Source: Atrichornis clamosus
Taxonomy: Eukaryota > Chordata > Aves > Passeriformes > Menuridae
Direction: 5' to 3'
Length of the DNA: 64,000 bases
NCBI GenBank assembly: GCA_013400975.1
Contig: WBMZ01003286.1
Location: 180,972 to 244,971, forward strand
Shown here: positions 1-11,522 of the stretch, in pieces
How positions within the stretch are numbered: position 1 is the first letter of the stretch
Layout of the letters: each line of letters starts with the position of its first letter
Notes under the pieces: generated by a model
What the model was told of the DNA's origin: nothing
The model's input: the letters and a program-made list of their open reading frames with translations, nothing else
Databases searched by the model: none
Position numbers and translations under genes: made by a program

Positions 1-604
1 TGGTGTGAGCCAGGCCAGAGCAGAACAAATCCAGGCCGTTTGCTCGTGGGCATTTGCTTGGGCAAATTTCTTCTAAGTGGCTTGTGGAGGAGTGGGGCTG
101 ACATGGGAGTTAGTTGGGCCGGATGGGGATTACTGCTGCTTGGCTCCGGGTCAGGCAGACAAATCCTGCTTTCTGGTTGCTTTCCAAAAGCCCAGCATGA
201 CGTCCCTGACAGCAAAGCTGTGCCTTGAGCCTCCTAAGCTGAGGAGTGTGAATTTCCCTGTTTGCCACTCCAAGTGTCGGCCATCTCTGCCCGAGGATGC
301 TGGACAGCCTAACTCCAGCTCCAACTCGCTATCAGTGCTTTTGAGACTCTCTGCCTGCATTTCCATGGGGCTTTTGCTCCTGCTCAGCAGCTGGAAGGAG
401 GAGGGAGGCACTGCCACACAGTTGGCTGCTCTTTTGCACCCGCTGCACCTCCCCAAATTCCTCTGGAGCACGTGGGGAGGGACCCTGGGTAGCCATCGTT
501 CCTCTCCTGCTCTTCCCTCCCTCCTCCTTTTCCTCCTTTCAAGGTGCATTTCTACATCTGTCGGATGCAGCAGCGTGCCAGCTTGGTTAATTACAGTCTG
601 CTTA

Positions 605-629
605 CCTGAATTCCCCTGTGGAATTCAGG
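605..629. repeat. Perfect short inverted repeat
   Basis: CCTGAATTC at 605-613 pairs with GAATTCAGG at 621-629 across a 7-base spacer; the first spacer pair also matches, giving a 10-bp stem. Visible directly. No function is implied, and an isolated stem of this size can arise by chance in 64 kb. Confidence 0.85.
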
Positions 630-2684
630 CTGGGTAATGGTATCCTTCACCAGCAAGCCTTAAAGAATCACAGGCAGTCAGAGCCCTCTGCCTTCGGGTG
701 TAAATGTGGGTTTATGATGCTCGGAGCTCCCCCAGGGCAGTCATGGTGGTTATCCCTAAAGGCTTCCCAGCCTTTGCCTTGCCCGATCTCTCTGGGATGG
801 GTCTGGCATCTGTCTGTCCAGGAGAGCAGCCAGCAGGGATGGTGGGAAATATGGCACATGGGAACAGAGCTGGAAGCCACAGGGACCGTAGGAGGTGGAT
901 GAATGCACTTCCCAGCTGCTCTAATGGTTAAGTGGACAAGATAATGGGATACTTTTTTTTCCTTATTGGCCCACCCGATAAGTTGTTAATGCAGGCGATT
1001 TCCAGCAGTGTCAGTGATTCGCCACAACAGAGGGAGATTTTCATTATTTGGTGGGGTGCTGGTTGATCCAGGGCTTCTGATAGGAATTTGGGGCTGATTT
1101 GGTGCACTATTGATTGTCCTTCATTAGCAGCTGGCCGGGAGCTTTGTCCCGCCTCAGCTCCACGTCTCTCCAGAGTATCGTTAGCACAGGAGAAGCGTTT
1201 CACGCGTGTCTTGCTGGGTGATGAAGTTATCAACGTTCACAGCTACTTTGCTGCAGGTGTGGGCCCAGGATCCATTTTTTTTGGAGGCAATGGGTGTGAT
1301 TTTTGTTAACAAAAGTGCTCATCTACCATACACCAATGAGAGGCGAGTCTGATGTCTCCAGAAGAGCAGCTTAGGAGGTGCTGGCATGGGAGGTCATCTC
1401 TCCATCGCTCCCTGCTCCTTCTCTGGCCCTTTCCAGGCCAGCCAGGCAGAGGAAGGATGCCCTGAACCCCCCAAAACTCTCGCTCATTCCGTGCTAGCCT
1501 CCAGCTCAGTGATCCCTGGGGAAGCAGCATGCTCCTGCAGACTCTGCTTAGCTCACACTCTAAAGCAGCTTTTCTTTGCTCCGACTGCATTTTCCGCACT
1601 CTCTCTCTGGAAGACGATGTAATCTCTTTCCTTATTGACACTCTCGGCAGATCCTTTTTGAGAATACGGTCCGGGTGATGCTGCAGCTCAGGAGCTGGGC
1701 CATCAGGTCACTGAAACCCCATTATTTGGGATTGCAGCTCCTAACTCCTCGGGAGCTGGGTGAGAACAGTGTCCTGGGACCACAGCGGGGGTCCTTGGTA
1801 ATGCAGATTACCCAGGAAGGGTTTCCCATGCTCTGGCATCCCGACTCTATAAACAGTAGAGGCTTTGGTGAGCTCCTGTTAGGGAAATCAGTCCTTTCCA
1901 CCCCGCTCTCCAGAGCTGTGGGGTTCAGGGTTGCTGGAGAGAGGGAAGATTTGATATTCAAGGCACAGGGGCAGGAAACTGTAGCCTGAAAGGTGTCAGT
2001 GCAATCTCACTGGCCTTTGTGCCTTTATTTATCTGAAATCCCACAGAGCTGTCCTTCACTGTGGCTTGGATCAAATTTCATCTGATTGTGGCTGTGGGTC
2101 TTGCAAGGTGGTTTTTCTCCTTAAAGCCCCAGTTCCTGCGACAGTGCAGGAATGTCAGTCTGCCTCCTCCTTCAAATGAGAAAGTTTGTCTGAGTATTTG
2201 GAGATGAAGCAGAGCTTTCCTAGGGAATGGAAGCTGCGCTTCCAGGCAGGGGTTTATTGCCCATAAGCAGCTGGCTTTCTCCTGTGCCACTGAGCTTGTC
2301 TGTGAGATGCTCTGAGCCAAGTCCAGCCCTGGTTATTGTGCAGAGTAAACATATAGGTGTCTCATTTAAACTAGGATGAACCAGGGCCAAGAAATAACTC
2401 TCCAAAGCCTCATCTTCTTCACCTTCTTCTCTTTAGCCCACATTCTGCCTTGGAAAGCTTGAAGGGAGTGCAATACCTGCTCCCCCAAGCCACGGCAGCC
2501 AGGACCTGTGCAGGGCATGCGGGCTGGCCCAGGAGCCCCGATCTCCTCGTGCCCCTTTGCCTTTGGCAGAGACAAAGTGGCCTCTGGAAATGCTTGCAAG
2601 CTCTCGGCAGGTGAGGGAGCACACTGGGCTCTGGGCAGGGCCGAGCCAAGGAGGGAGGGAGCAGGGAGGGTCGCACGACAGCTC

Positions 2685-2940
2685 TCGGGCTGGGCGGCCC
2701 GTCGGCATATGGCGCCGTTGTGCTTGGGTGCTTCGTTTTAAAGAATTTTCAAAGAGCCCGTCCATCTGGGCCCCCTCGCTGCTGCCGGCACGGCGGGGCG
2801 CCGAGCAGATGGTTTGCAAACAAAACAGCTTTGGCTCAGGAGGGGAAGGAGACCTGTCCAAAGTGGCGTGTGGCTGGAGCCCAGCCCCGGCACGGCGAGC
2901 GGGGCTCTGCCAGGAGCACCTTCCCCGCCACGTGCAGGTG
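2685..2940. promoter_or_regulatory. CpG-dense cluster, possible orphan CpG island
   Basis: CpG dinucleotides are dense between about 2690 and 2815 (GGCGGCCCGTCGG, GGCACGGCGGGGCGCCG) and again near 2885-2935, in GC-rich surroundings. CpG is otherwise sparse in this part of the window. It may be an unmethylated regulatory island or simply local GC-rich DNA. There is no adjacent recognisable first exon. Confidence 0.35.
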
Positions 2941-3214
2941 TGTGGCTGTGGGCAGGCAGGCTCTGCGGCTCTTGGGTGTGTTGGTGCCCCTGCAAGCCAC
3001 CTCAGGGCTGCACTGTGAGGGCTTTGGTCCCAAATCCTGCCCTGGAGAACTGGCTGGGAGCTGCTCATCCCTGTGCCTCGCATCCCTGTCCTCACACACA
3101 AACACTCCGCACGCGCTCCTGAATGTGGGATCATTTTGCAGAGGTCGGTGCTGAGCAGTTTAGGGAGTGGCTGATCTGCTGCTCACATTACCTGAGCTTT
3201 CCTTGAAAATCCTT

Positions 3215-3500
3215 CAGCCATCCAGCCGCTGACCCTGAGATGTGACAAGCTCACAGCTCTTGCCAATAAAGTAGCAACTCGGTTTGAATAATATCTGACA
3301 ATTACGTGCTGAGCCCCAGCATTATGCAATATTTATGCATGTGTCTGGACTGTAAAACAGTGATTATCTAAAAGGAGTAATTGTTTGCAGTCTTACACGG
3401 AATTTCTTTTCTTCTTTGGCCTTGGAGAGCCACCCTGTTAATCAGCAGCACACACGCCACTCATTAAACGCTTCCACTAAAACCAGACCCACCATTAGCC
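3215..3500. promoter_or_regulatory. Candidate conserved non-coding element (AT-rich island)
   Basis: A low-repeat, AT-leaning block between GC-rich flanks. It contains TTATGCAAT (C/EBP or POU type, about 3322-3330), ATTTATGCAT shortly after, TGATTATC, and TTAATCAG and CATTAAACG near 3438-3470. Such islands in bird gene deserts are often conserved enhancers. Conservation itself is not visible from one sequence. Confidence 0.35.
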
Positions 3501-5849
3501 CAGTGGGGCTCTGTGGAGTGTCTTGGTGCAGTGGCACGAGGCTCTGAGCACGGAGGTTTATTTTAGCGCCTCAGGCTGTTGGATTGCTCATGCTTGGGAA
3601 GCAGGGTGGGTGAAGAGGGTCCAGCGCCCACCCTTGCTGGCTGAGCTTGCGTGGGAAGGCGGGCTTTGATGTGATGAACAGAGAGGTGCCCAGGCAGAAG
3701 GGCTGAGCCCAGGCGCCCAGCGAGGCTTTTCGCCCTCCCTTTCCCTCCCGGACACTCAGTGGTGCTCCCGTGCCCTTGGAGCTGAGCAGTGATTGAAATC
3801 TCTCTTTGTTCCTCGCTCCCTCCACCACAGCAGCTGCCCTTTAGTTTTTTTCCCCCCCTTCTCTTCTTTTTCCAAGTGTTGTTGGCTGTCAACCTGGGCT
3901 GGGGAGGAAGTCAAAGCTGAAGAGACAAATGCGGGCTGTCACATTGCAGGGGTGGGGTGGGAAGGAGAGGGCAGCCAGTCCTCCTGCCCTGTGGGCAGTG
4001 GGAGGAGGTGCTGCACAGCACAGGGGAGCCCCCGGCACGCTGGGGCCACGGGGGTGGTGCTTGTTTCTACAGCAGAGAAGAAAAGCCTCTATTTTGAGGA
4101 GAAAACAAGCTTTTCCATCCGTTCAGTGCTCTGCAGAGGTGGCAGCGGGGCAGCGAAACGTTTTCCAACTTGCACTCCAGTGACAGTGTGGTCACAGGAT
4201 TTGGCACTGGATATATCCCGGTGTAATTCCTGCAGGGAGGCTGGGATTCGAGGTGGAGAAAGGCCCAGGGGACCAGGCAGTGGAGACAAACAATGTGCCT
4301 GGTCAGCAGAACAGGCAGTGGAGCTGGAGAGGCCAGGATTACTGCTGCCACAGCTTGTTAACATAAACTAATACAGGCTGCTGCGTTGGACGCAGGGAGA
4401 TAGGAGGGAGAAAAATGGGAAGCGTGTGCAGGAATAAGGGCCCAGATAATGAACCTGGCAATGAGAATGCAAAGCAAAACAAAACAGGAAGAAATGCTGT
4501 TGTTGCAGAGTCCGAGCTCTATCTACTCCAGCTTCTTGCTGGTTCTCAAAGACTTTATTTGTGGCTGAGATCGTGCTTTCCATAGTGCTAGAGTCCTGCT
4601 TCACTCCCAGAGCTGTGGGAAGAGAGGAACGATGTCCTGTTTGAGGCCTCAGTGGCACTAACCCTGACTCAGTCAGGGTGTCCCACTATCATAGCGGGGT
4701 GTGAGCACCCAGCACCTCCTGGGACTGGATCTTACAGCAGGAGACATGTTACCCGTGACCAGGATTTTCCAGCCCATGGAGTTCCCCGTTGCTAAAGTGG
4801 AAGAGCCAGTGGCCAAATGGCTTTTGCCAGTGCTTTGGGCTCCTGCAGCAAAAAGTGGAGCAAGGGCCATAGTTATTCCCGAGAAATTTGGGATGAAGGG
4901 GCTCCTTGCACATCCAGGGAAGGCAGGGATGAGGCAGTGTGTGATGCAGGTGTCACCTTGAGATGTGCTGTGTCAGTAGATCACCATGCTGAGCTGCTGG
5001 GTTGCAAGAGGGCAGGTGATCTCCAGCCCCTCTTTTTTGGGTATGAAAAGCGTGGAGAGGAGTTGCTGCAGGGTATGGGACCAACCACCCACCCTGGCAG
5101 TGCAGGGCCAGCCCTGCTGAAAGGCAGCACTGGCTTTATGAGGTGTGCTGCCTTCTTGCCTAAAGGGTCCTGCCTTCTCACAGGTCCCTCAGCCGTGGAC
5201 AATTCATCTGGTTTTATGGTGATGACGGAAGAATCCAATCTGCAGCCTGTATCTGGAAAGTTCAGAGCCACGCAAGGCTGGCTGGGGAGGAGAGCAGGTT
5301 TTATTGATGGTCTGGGCTCCTGGATGTTGTGTGGGAGGAATCTTGTTAATGGGTCCCTTGGGCCATTGCCTTCTGACTCTGCCATATCTCCTTATTCACC
5401 TGCCTCAGCTCCGATGGTTTATTTTTTAATTTTCCTTCTTTTTTTTTTTTTCCTCATGCTCTCTTTTGATGTTGCATTTTAAAAATGCAGGAGGGAAGGA
5501 TGTGGGGCTGACCAAGGCACCTCCCAGTCCTTTCCCATCTCTCGTGGTGTGTCCTTCAGTGTCAGAGATTGCAGCAAAAGATGTCCTGGGCTTTGTGATG
5601 TGGCTCTGACAACACAGAGCGATGGCCTTGGCTCCAAGGTGACCAGGGAGCTGCTGATGGGCTGCAGCCCCATCAGTCTCTTGTGTCAGTTAAAGGGGTG
5701 AAAGGATGATCACTCACTGCTCACCTTCCAGAAATCGTCCCATGGCCACGCCCTGCAAGCAGGAATTGTGCATCCTTCTCATGGGAACGGTGGTGCCTGT
5801 GGAGCCTTGCGACTGGTGTCACAGGGCTCCAGCTTTCTGGCCCAGTTTT
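3501..5849. other. Non-coding stretch, no gene recognised
   Basis: Unique-looking sequence with a pyrimidine-rich tract around 3840-3875 and a 13-base T run at 5439-5451. No transposon 3' end, RNA gene or recognisable coding exon was seen on either strand. The longest open frames (about 190-220 codons near 3793-4371 and 4817-5482) are compositionally ordinary and match nothing I know. Confidence 0.6.
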
Positions 5850-6090
5850 GATAATTAATTGATAGTTGAAAATGTTTGACAAACAAACAGCAAACAGAAA
5901 TCAAACCCGCTCACGTGCGCATTAACATTTCATGTCGCCTTTCTTGTTTGTTTGCTTTTAAATCACAAAACGCTGTGATACATTTTTAATCGAAAGCGCT
6001 ATTGGCTGTTCCCATCACTATTTCAATAACTTTCTTGATGAAAAAGAAGTTCAATACAGAAATGTAATGGGGTCTTTTAGGTGGTGGGCG
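5850..6090. promoter_or_regulatory. Candidate enhancer with paired forkhead-type motifs
   Basis: The block opens with the homeodomain-type string GATAATTAATTGATA (5850-5864). A forkhead-type run AAACAAACAG lies at 5881-5890 and an oppositely oriented TTGTTTGTTTG at 5944-5954, with a CACGTG E-box at 5912-5917 between them. Further on are TTTTTAATCG and TTTCAATAAC. The flanks are GC-richer and motif-poor. The motifs are seen; enhancer function is inference. Confidence 0.4.
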
Positions 6091-6869
6091 ATGGGTTCGT
6101 GACAACCGTTTTCACTTCTACAAAGGGCGTTTTTGTCAGGGAGAAATATATTTAAAAATGCTCTGATTTGAAGAAACTCTCTGAGCTCTCGGGATGCTTT
6201 TTGATGGCTCTTGGCATGGCAGGGCAGCACACGATGGGCTGCATGTGATGGGAAGGCGGGGGGTGATGACTGATTGTGTTTAGTCTCCCCAGGACAGGGT
6301 CCTCAGCCCCTCGAGGGGTTGTCTCCTTGCAATCACATCTTTACACCCTCCTTAAGGTGCTCTCAGAAGAAAATCCTCCCTGCCGGCTAAACCCAGTGAC
6401 TTGCAGACAACTGCCTTATCTTGAAAGCTTAACTAAGGTTTTCTCCCCCCTTCTATGAAGGCAGGAGATGAAAGGCCTGTTTGTGTGTATCTGTGTGGGA
6501 ATGCAGCACAGTAAATAGTGGGTAGGGAATATTAATACAGGACTAAACCCATCCCTGGCATGAATCACAGGGAAGACATATGTTGCGACAACTTTCCTTA
6601 GGGGGTTCTGGCCAAGGTAGATACCAAGTGTTCCCCAGAGGGAAGGAGGAGGCAATGACAGCTCTTTTCTTTCCAAGACTGATGTAATTAAAGAGTTATA
6701 ATGTCCTTTAACTTCCCTGCCCTTGGCACTGTTGTGCACTAGCGTATTTATTTATTATTTTTTTAGCACTGATGAGTGACTAATAGGTTTTATGTGAAGA
6801 GGCAGGAGGCCCAGAAATACAGTTCAGCATTGTGTAGAGAGAATGTTGTTGTATTTCCCTGGGATTGAG
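6091..6869. other. Non-coding stretch, nothing recognised
   Basis: No gene, transposon or strong repeat is visible. The end (about 6745-6790) is AT-rich and leads into the CATC microsatellite. Confidence 0.55.
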
Positions 6870-6925
6870 CATCCATCCATCCATCCATCCATCCATCCAT
6901 CCATCCATCCATCCATCTATCCATC
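6870..6925. repeat. (CATC)n microsatellite
   Basis: Twelve uninterrupted CATC units from 6870 to 6917 are followed by one TATC variant and a final CATC. This is a simple tetranucleotide repeat; copy number is likely to vary between individuals. It generates the artificial repeated Asp-Gly-Trp-Met reading on the minus strand, which is not a protein. Confidence 0.97.
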
Positions 6926-8974
6926 TTCCCTGTGTGACTGACTCTGTGGCTGAACGTGAGGTTAAACCCACCGTCCTTCCCACTGTCGGTTAACACCCTG
7001 AACTTTGTCAGGAGAAGCTTATTTTAATTTAATAGAAAAATACATTATACATAATGCTCACCATAATTTTCCCTCTGATCTGAAGGAGAATGTACTGGTG
7101 TAGTGCATCTGCCCAACCCAGCCCAGAGAGCTGCAGATTTGTTGCTGCATGGCTTAAATAATAACAATAACAATACCAGGAGCAATAATATCCTTTGCTG
7201 CTGTCCTTGAGTGACAAAGATGATGGAAAATGAAGTTGTAGATAGCTGGAGATGACAACGTGAGTATGCTCTACCCATCTTCCAGGTTATTAGCAGGTGT
7301 CAGTCACTGGAAGGAATCTAATCATTTCCAGACGCAGTGATGTCTCCGAACGTCAGCCGTGGTGCTGTGGCTGCAGAAAGCAAATGGTTTTATGGGCTCA
7401 ATTCCCGTTTCTGCTCAGACTTGTTGTTAGAGAGGCTGTAATGGTGCAGATATCCGTGGTTACGTGGCACTGCCCACTGCAGCGGGGTCCTGACAGCCCC
7501 CTCCTGGGTGTCACCGTGTCACACGTACAGCACCTGCTACCTGTTGCTGTTGTGGAGCTGCGCCACCCATCCTTTCACACCTAGCTCTGCTGATGGCCCT
7601 TTCCCAGTTATCCATCCTTGATTAATCTGGGAAAGGTGGTGATGGTGAGGCTGTCACCGTTGAGGAAGGGGGAGCACAAGTCGTCTCTCCCCTCCCCATC
7701 CCCGTGGGTGTCACGTGAATTTCCTGATCTCTTGTGGAGTCATGGAGGGACAAATTGCTCCCTTGGAATCAGCATCCATGATGAGCAGTGGTATAAACAC
7801 ACAACAGTAATCCCTTTTGGAGTGAACACGACGCGCACGATGGGTGCCAAGGCTTGCTGCCCTGGGGAGGGTTGCTCCCACATGCCTTTCCCAGAGGGTC
7901 CGGCTAGTCCGGAGGAGCCAGGGAACCACAGGAGTTCATTGTTTTCCAAGCAGGTGGTGCTTTGCGAGCTTGAAGTGAGCACCAGATGGGCAGAGATGAT
8001 GAAAGAGGCATCGGCGTGAAAGGCTTCCCTCTAGGGTGTTAAATATTACATTCACCGAGCCCGCCGAACTGTTGAAACCAATAGAACTAATTAGGGAGCC
8101 GGTGCCGGGGAAGGACGCGCCTTGGCTGGCGGCTGCCGGAGATGCCAGATCACACAAAACCCTCCCTTTGTCTGCCCCAGCGCCTCGCCTGAGCGTGGAG
8201 GACAGGGCACACTGTCCTTTGGGGATGGCACTGGAAAGGAAGTGTGTCCCCTGTCCCATGGCCACCTTCCAGCGTGGATGAGGGCTGGGAAGCAGAGAGA
8301 CCAGCTGACTCCTGTGCCAACAGGGTTGGTTTCCCCCCGTTTTCATCTGCTAAGCAGGTTGAGAAGATCTAGGTGTTTACACACCTTTGGAGAGCTGTGC
8401 TGTGTCCTGTGCTCGTGCGTGAGGTCTGCCAGGAGTTTCCAGGGGAAGGGAGTAGAGCAGGGTTGGCTGAGGTCACAGAGAGCGTTTTAAAGTCACTGCC
8501 ACTGTGTTCCTGCTCCTCTTTTTTGGTGACAAGCCAGGCTTTGTAAGCAGAGCGACCCGGTGAACCCATCAGCACAGGCTGAGCACAGCGACCACGAGGG
8601 TTTGGCTGGATTTGAGATCTTGACCCTGACTATCACGTGCTGCTCCCCAGCACTGCCCTCCCCGGCTCAACAGGGGCCCAGCGGGCACCATCGTGCACCT
8701 CAGCCCCCCAAAACCCGTCTTCCTCCAGAAGCTCCTGCCCTGGTATGCGGGAGAGCCACGCTGTGGGTGAGAGTAAATCCATTACTGTGCCCTTGTCAGT
8801 GTGGGGTCCTGTTCTCTTAATGGGCTTGTTCAGCGCGTGTGCCGGCAGCTGCCCTGGAAGAGGGCAGAATTATCCAGGCCAGCCCGTGCCATCTGTGCCC
8901 TCACTCAGAGCTGCTTCATCTCTGTGCTGCACGTGCCCCTCTGCCTCTCCCTCCCTGGCAGCCCTTGCGATGGA
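6926..8974. other. Non-coding stretch, nothing definite
   Basis: An AT-rich portion at 7015-7220 includes an imperfect AATAAC/AACAAT simple-repeat patch around 7157-7177. A homeodomain-type AACTAATTAGG lies at about 8085-8095 beside a small CpG-rich patch (8095-8150). The rest is unremarkable; no coding exon recognised. Confidence 0.55.
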
Positions 8975-9010
8975 AATAGTAATAATAATAATAATAGCAA
9001 TAATAATAAC
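8975..9010. repeat. (AAT)n microsatellite
   Basis: Five AAT/ATA triplets in register from 8981, an AGC interruption, then three more. A simple trinucleotide repeat. On the minus strand it reads as poly-Leu or poly-Ile, an artefact. Confidence 0.93.
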
Positions 9011-9114
9011 AGTAAAAGAAAAGGAATTAAGACAAGCAAACATAAAGATGAGTTGTTGCATGGCTTCTGTGCCGATTCTGATCTCAATGTCAAGGGAGCA
9101 TCATTCCAGCCTAA

Positions 9115-9245
9115 TGGCATCTTCCCGTGAAAGCGCTTTGTAGCAGTCATAAATAAACATGCCGGTTGAAAGGCATGATAACAAAAAAATGGAAACTGAG
9201 GCGCCCGGGATCTTTATTATTGAGCGGACAAAGCATCTGTGATTA
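9115..9245. promoter_or_regulatory. Candidate conserved non-coding element
   Basis: Contains CATAAATAAACATG (about 9148-9161), which joins HOX-like and forkhead-like cores, then GATAACAAAA and TCTTTATTATTGAG. It is repeat-free and bounded by GC-richer DNA. The motif content is visible; conservation would have to be measured. Confidence 0.33.
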
Positions 9246-10489
9246 GTAGGAACAGGGGAGAGGAGAGGGTAAAAATAAAAGGCGGCCGATTGTGTTGCTG
9301 CCTTGTCCGTGTCAAGAGAGGATCTGGCTGTGGTAGGTTGACAGGTTGTCTGGATAAATAGTTTGGGGGCAGAACACACATTTCTGATGGAACTTTCTTT
9401 TTTACAGCCGAGATCAGGAGCTCCAGAGGTACTGTCAAGGACGGACGAAGCTCTATAAATCAGGACAGGCTTTTTTGTCTGTCTGAAAAGTCTTATCTCG
9501 GAGTTCGTCCAGGCAATTTTTTGAGGTCTCTCTGGCTTCCTCCCTTCTCCTTATCAGAGCGCCACAGCTTTAAATGCAGATAGATACCCTCTAATGGAAG
9601 CACAAGCCAGAGCCCTCACTCCTTGTAAGTGCCAGCTCGTAATTTAGTTGTGTGCCCTTTGGCACCGGTGCATCCATCACGGGAAGCGGAGGCAGCCTCA
9701 CCTCCCGCAGCTGCATCAAGGAGCGCGGTGCCGGCGGGGGCTCCGTGGCGAGGGGACCCCGGCTCCTGCTCTCTTTGCTCACTTTGGGATGAGCCACCTG
9801 TAAAACGGGCTGAGACCAGTGGGTTTTTTCACTCTGCGGCTGTGTTGAGGGGATTAAGGAATGATAAAAAAATCCTCCCTGGTATCTGAGGCAGTAGGGT
9901 GGAGTTGGGCAGGATATAGAGCAGCCATTGCTCTGAATTTATTAGTTTTTGTCTGGCCGTGTCTTTTCCCCCCCTGCACACTTTTTGTATTTAAACAAAA
10001 TGAGTTGGGAAGGAAGGGTTGATTTTTGGCTGGCTGTGGTCCAGAGCGATGTCATGCACCCGGAATCAGAGCTCAGTGGGATGAAAACGGACGCGGGGTT
10101 TGATGGGGGAAGCTGTCAAGCCACCCCTCGGCTGTGGAGCCGTACCCAAACCTCCCCGAACCTTTTGAAAATCACTTGTCACCTTCTCTAACAAACAGTG
10201 CACAGCTAATGGCGACACTGCACCATTCCCGACAGCTCCAGATTGTTAATTCCCCCTGTTTTTCCCCCTGAATAGCGTTTTGCCTTCTGGCTAAAGCAGC
10301 GTGGCTGCATCAGCCCGTGAGCTCCTCACCTGTGGACATGTGAAGGGGCTTTAATAGGTTTCTTCTCTTTGCCCCACTGGGCTGTGACCGGGAGGGGAGA
10401 CAGAGCTGCCTGAGTCACTAATTGCTTTGGCCCTGCAACTCCCGAATGATGGAAAAGATTAAGAGGGAAGGAAAACAGCCATTCTATCT
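9246..10489. other. Non-coding stretch, nothing definite
   Basis: Mixed-composition unique DNA. A CTATAAATC string near 9452 resembles a TATA or MEF2 core but has no promoter context. A modest CpG-containing patch lies at 9660-9770. No exon or transposon recognised. Confidence 0.5.
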
Positions 10490-10620
10490 CTTTCTTGAAA
10501 AAACTTGCAGCATGAAAGGCTCATTAACATCATTAATGTTTCATTAACCTCTAGCCAGACAAATAAGCTGGAGGTAATTTAACAGTATGGGGAAAAGAAA
10601 GAAAATTAAAAATTACCCAG
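10490..10620. promoter_or_regulatory. Block with three phased CATTAA motifs
   Basis: CATTAA occurs at 10522, 10531 and 10542, about one helical turn apart, followed by GGTAATTTAAC. CATTAA/TTAATG is a homeodomain-type core. A CpG-rich patch follows at once. Possible regulatory block; function not shown. Confidence 0.35.
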
Positions 10621-10639
10621 GTGTAGGTGACATTCTCCC

Positions 10640-10755
10640 GCTTACCTTCGCTGCGCATTTTGGGGAGGGGTGGGCTCGGCTGCCTCCCCGCCCGGGGCTT
10701 GGAGCGCTGCCAGCGGCACTGCCGGCTCCGGAGGGCTGCAGGTAATAACGAGCGG
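10640..10755. promoter_or_regulatory. Small CpG-dense patch
   Basis: About a dozen CpG sites in some 115 bases, with strings such as CCCCGCCCGGGG and GCCGGCTCCGG. It sits between an AT-rich motif block and a poly(A)-rich tract. No first exon or TATA signal is evident. Confidence 0.3.
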
Positions 10756-10847
10756 GGAAAGTCATTGATTGTGACAAAATGGGATTCATTTGAACACAGC
10801 AACATCTGAAATCTTGCAAAGGAACACTGCTCCGCACAATGCCGGCT

Positions 10848-10891
10848 TTAAAAAAAAAAAAGAAAGAAAAAAGAAAAAAAAAAAAGAAGAA
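10848..10891. repeat. A-rich low-complexity tract
   Basis: A runs of 4 to 12 bases interrupted by single G (AAAAGAAAG pattern). No retroposon body is evident upstream, so this is scored as low-complexity sequence and not as a SINE or LINE tail. Confidence 0.9.
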
Positions 10892-11399
10892 GGGGGTGAA
10901 AATCGGTGGCTGCAAAATGACTTTCTTTGTTTGAGTAAAACGCTTTATCCCCTTGTTAATTTTGGTTGGGTTTTATTTGATTTTTATCTCTCCCCAAGTT
11001 TACATGCTCCACCTTCACCCTGCTCATCCCAAGTCCGTGTGAGTGTGTACACCCAGGGAGAGATGTATTTATACACATGCAAACACTGGTGCTGGCTGTG
11101 CTTTGCGGGCCCAATTGTAACTTGCTGCCTCTCTCTCAATTGTCTTCCCTTGAGCAAGGCCTCTGGCATGAAAGAAACATTATTAGTTCCTCCTCAAAAT
11201 ATAAAGGTGGGTTGAAAATGTAAAGAAATTGCAGTGTTTTTTGGCTCTTTGCTGTGGTATAGTCTGGGAGCTTCCAGAATTGTCTAATTAATCTGGGCCG
11301 TCCATGAGCAAGTGATAAGAGGTAGTTTCTGCCTTTGAGGGAGTAGAGAATAAGGAAAATCTGCCAAGGGGAGATGTTTCTCCCCATCCATCCTATCCC

Positions 11400-11522
11400 C
11401 AGCTGCAGAGGGATGAAGGTGACTTGCTCAAGGTCACCCAGAGGAGATCACATTGGAGCTGAGAGCTGAACGTGCTCCTCATGGATCCTAATCCCCTGGT
11501 TTCCACTTGTTCTCCTATCCCA
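11400..11522 (-). mobile_element. MIR/CORE-SINE-like ancient remnant
   Basis: The string GTGACTTGCTCAAGGTCACC (11419-11438) closely matches the reverse complement of the MIR core, whose consensus reads as a GTGACTTGCCCAAGGTCACAC-type run. The following ~80 bases, ending in TTTCCACTTGTTCTCCTATC, track the tRNA-derived 5' part with gaps. MIR-type SINEs predate amniote divergence, so old copies in birds are expected. The match is by eye and only the core is convincing. Confidence 0.5.

Larger units (their letters stand above)
1..3210. other. Non-coding stretch, no gene recognised
   Basis: No exon, RNA gene or young transposon recognised. A pyrimidine-rich tract lies near 499-540, a short perfect inverted repeat at 605-629, and a CpG cluster at 2685-2940 (listed separately). 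The 950-1110 part is somewhat AT-rich and could be a weak conserved block. Open frames on both strands around 2430-3150 overlap one another, follow the high GC content and resemble no known protein. Confidence 0.6.

Noticed and set aside
2433..3134. 233-codon minus-strand open frame with several competing plus-strand frames
   Set aside because: Frames open on both strands at once follow from high GC; the translation matches nothing recognisable.
6780..6996. Minus-strand frames with repeated Asp-Gly-Trp-Met
   Set aside because: Direct translation of the (CATC)n microsatellite.
8870..9150. Minus-strand frames with poly-Leu or poly-Ile that could be read as a membrane segment
   Set aside because: Translation of the AAT microsatellite.
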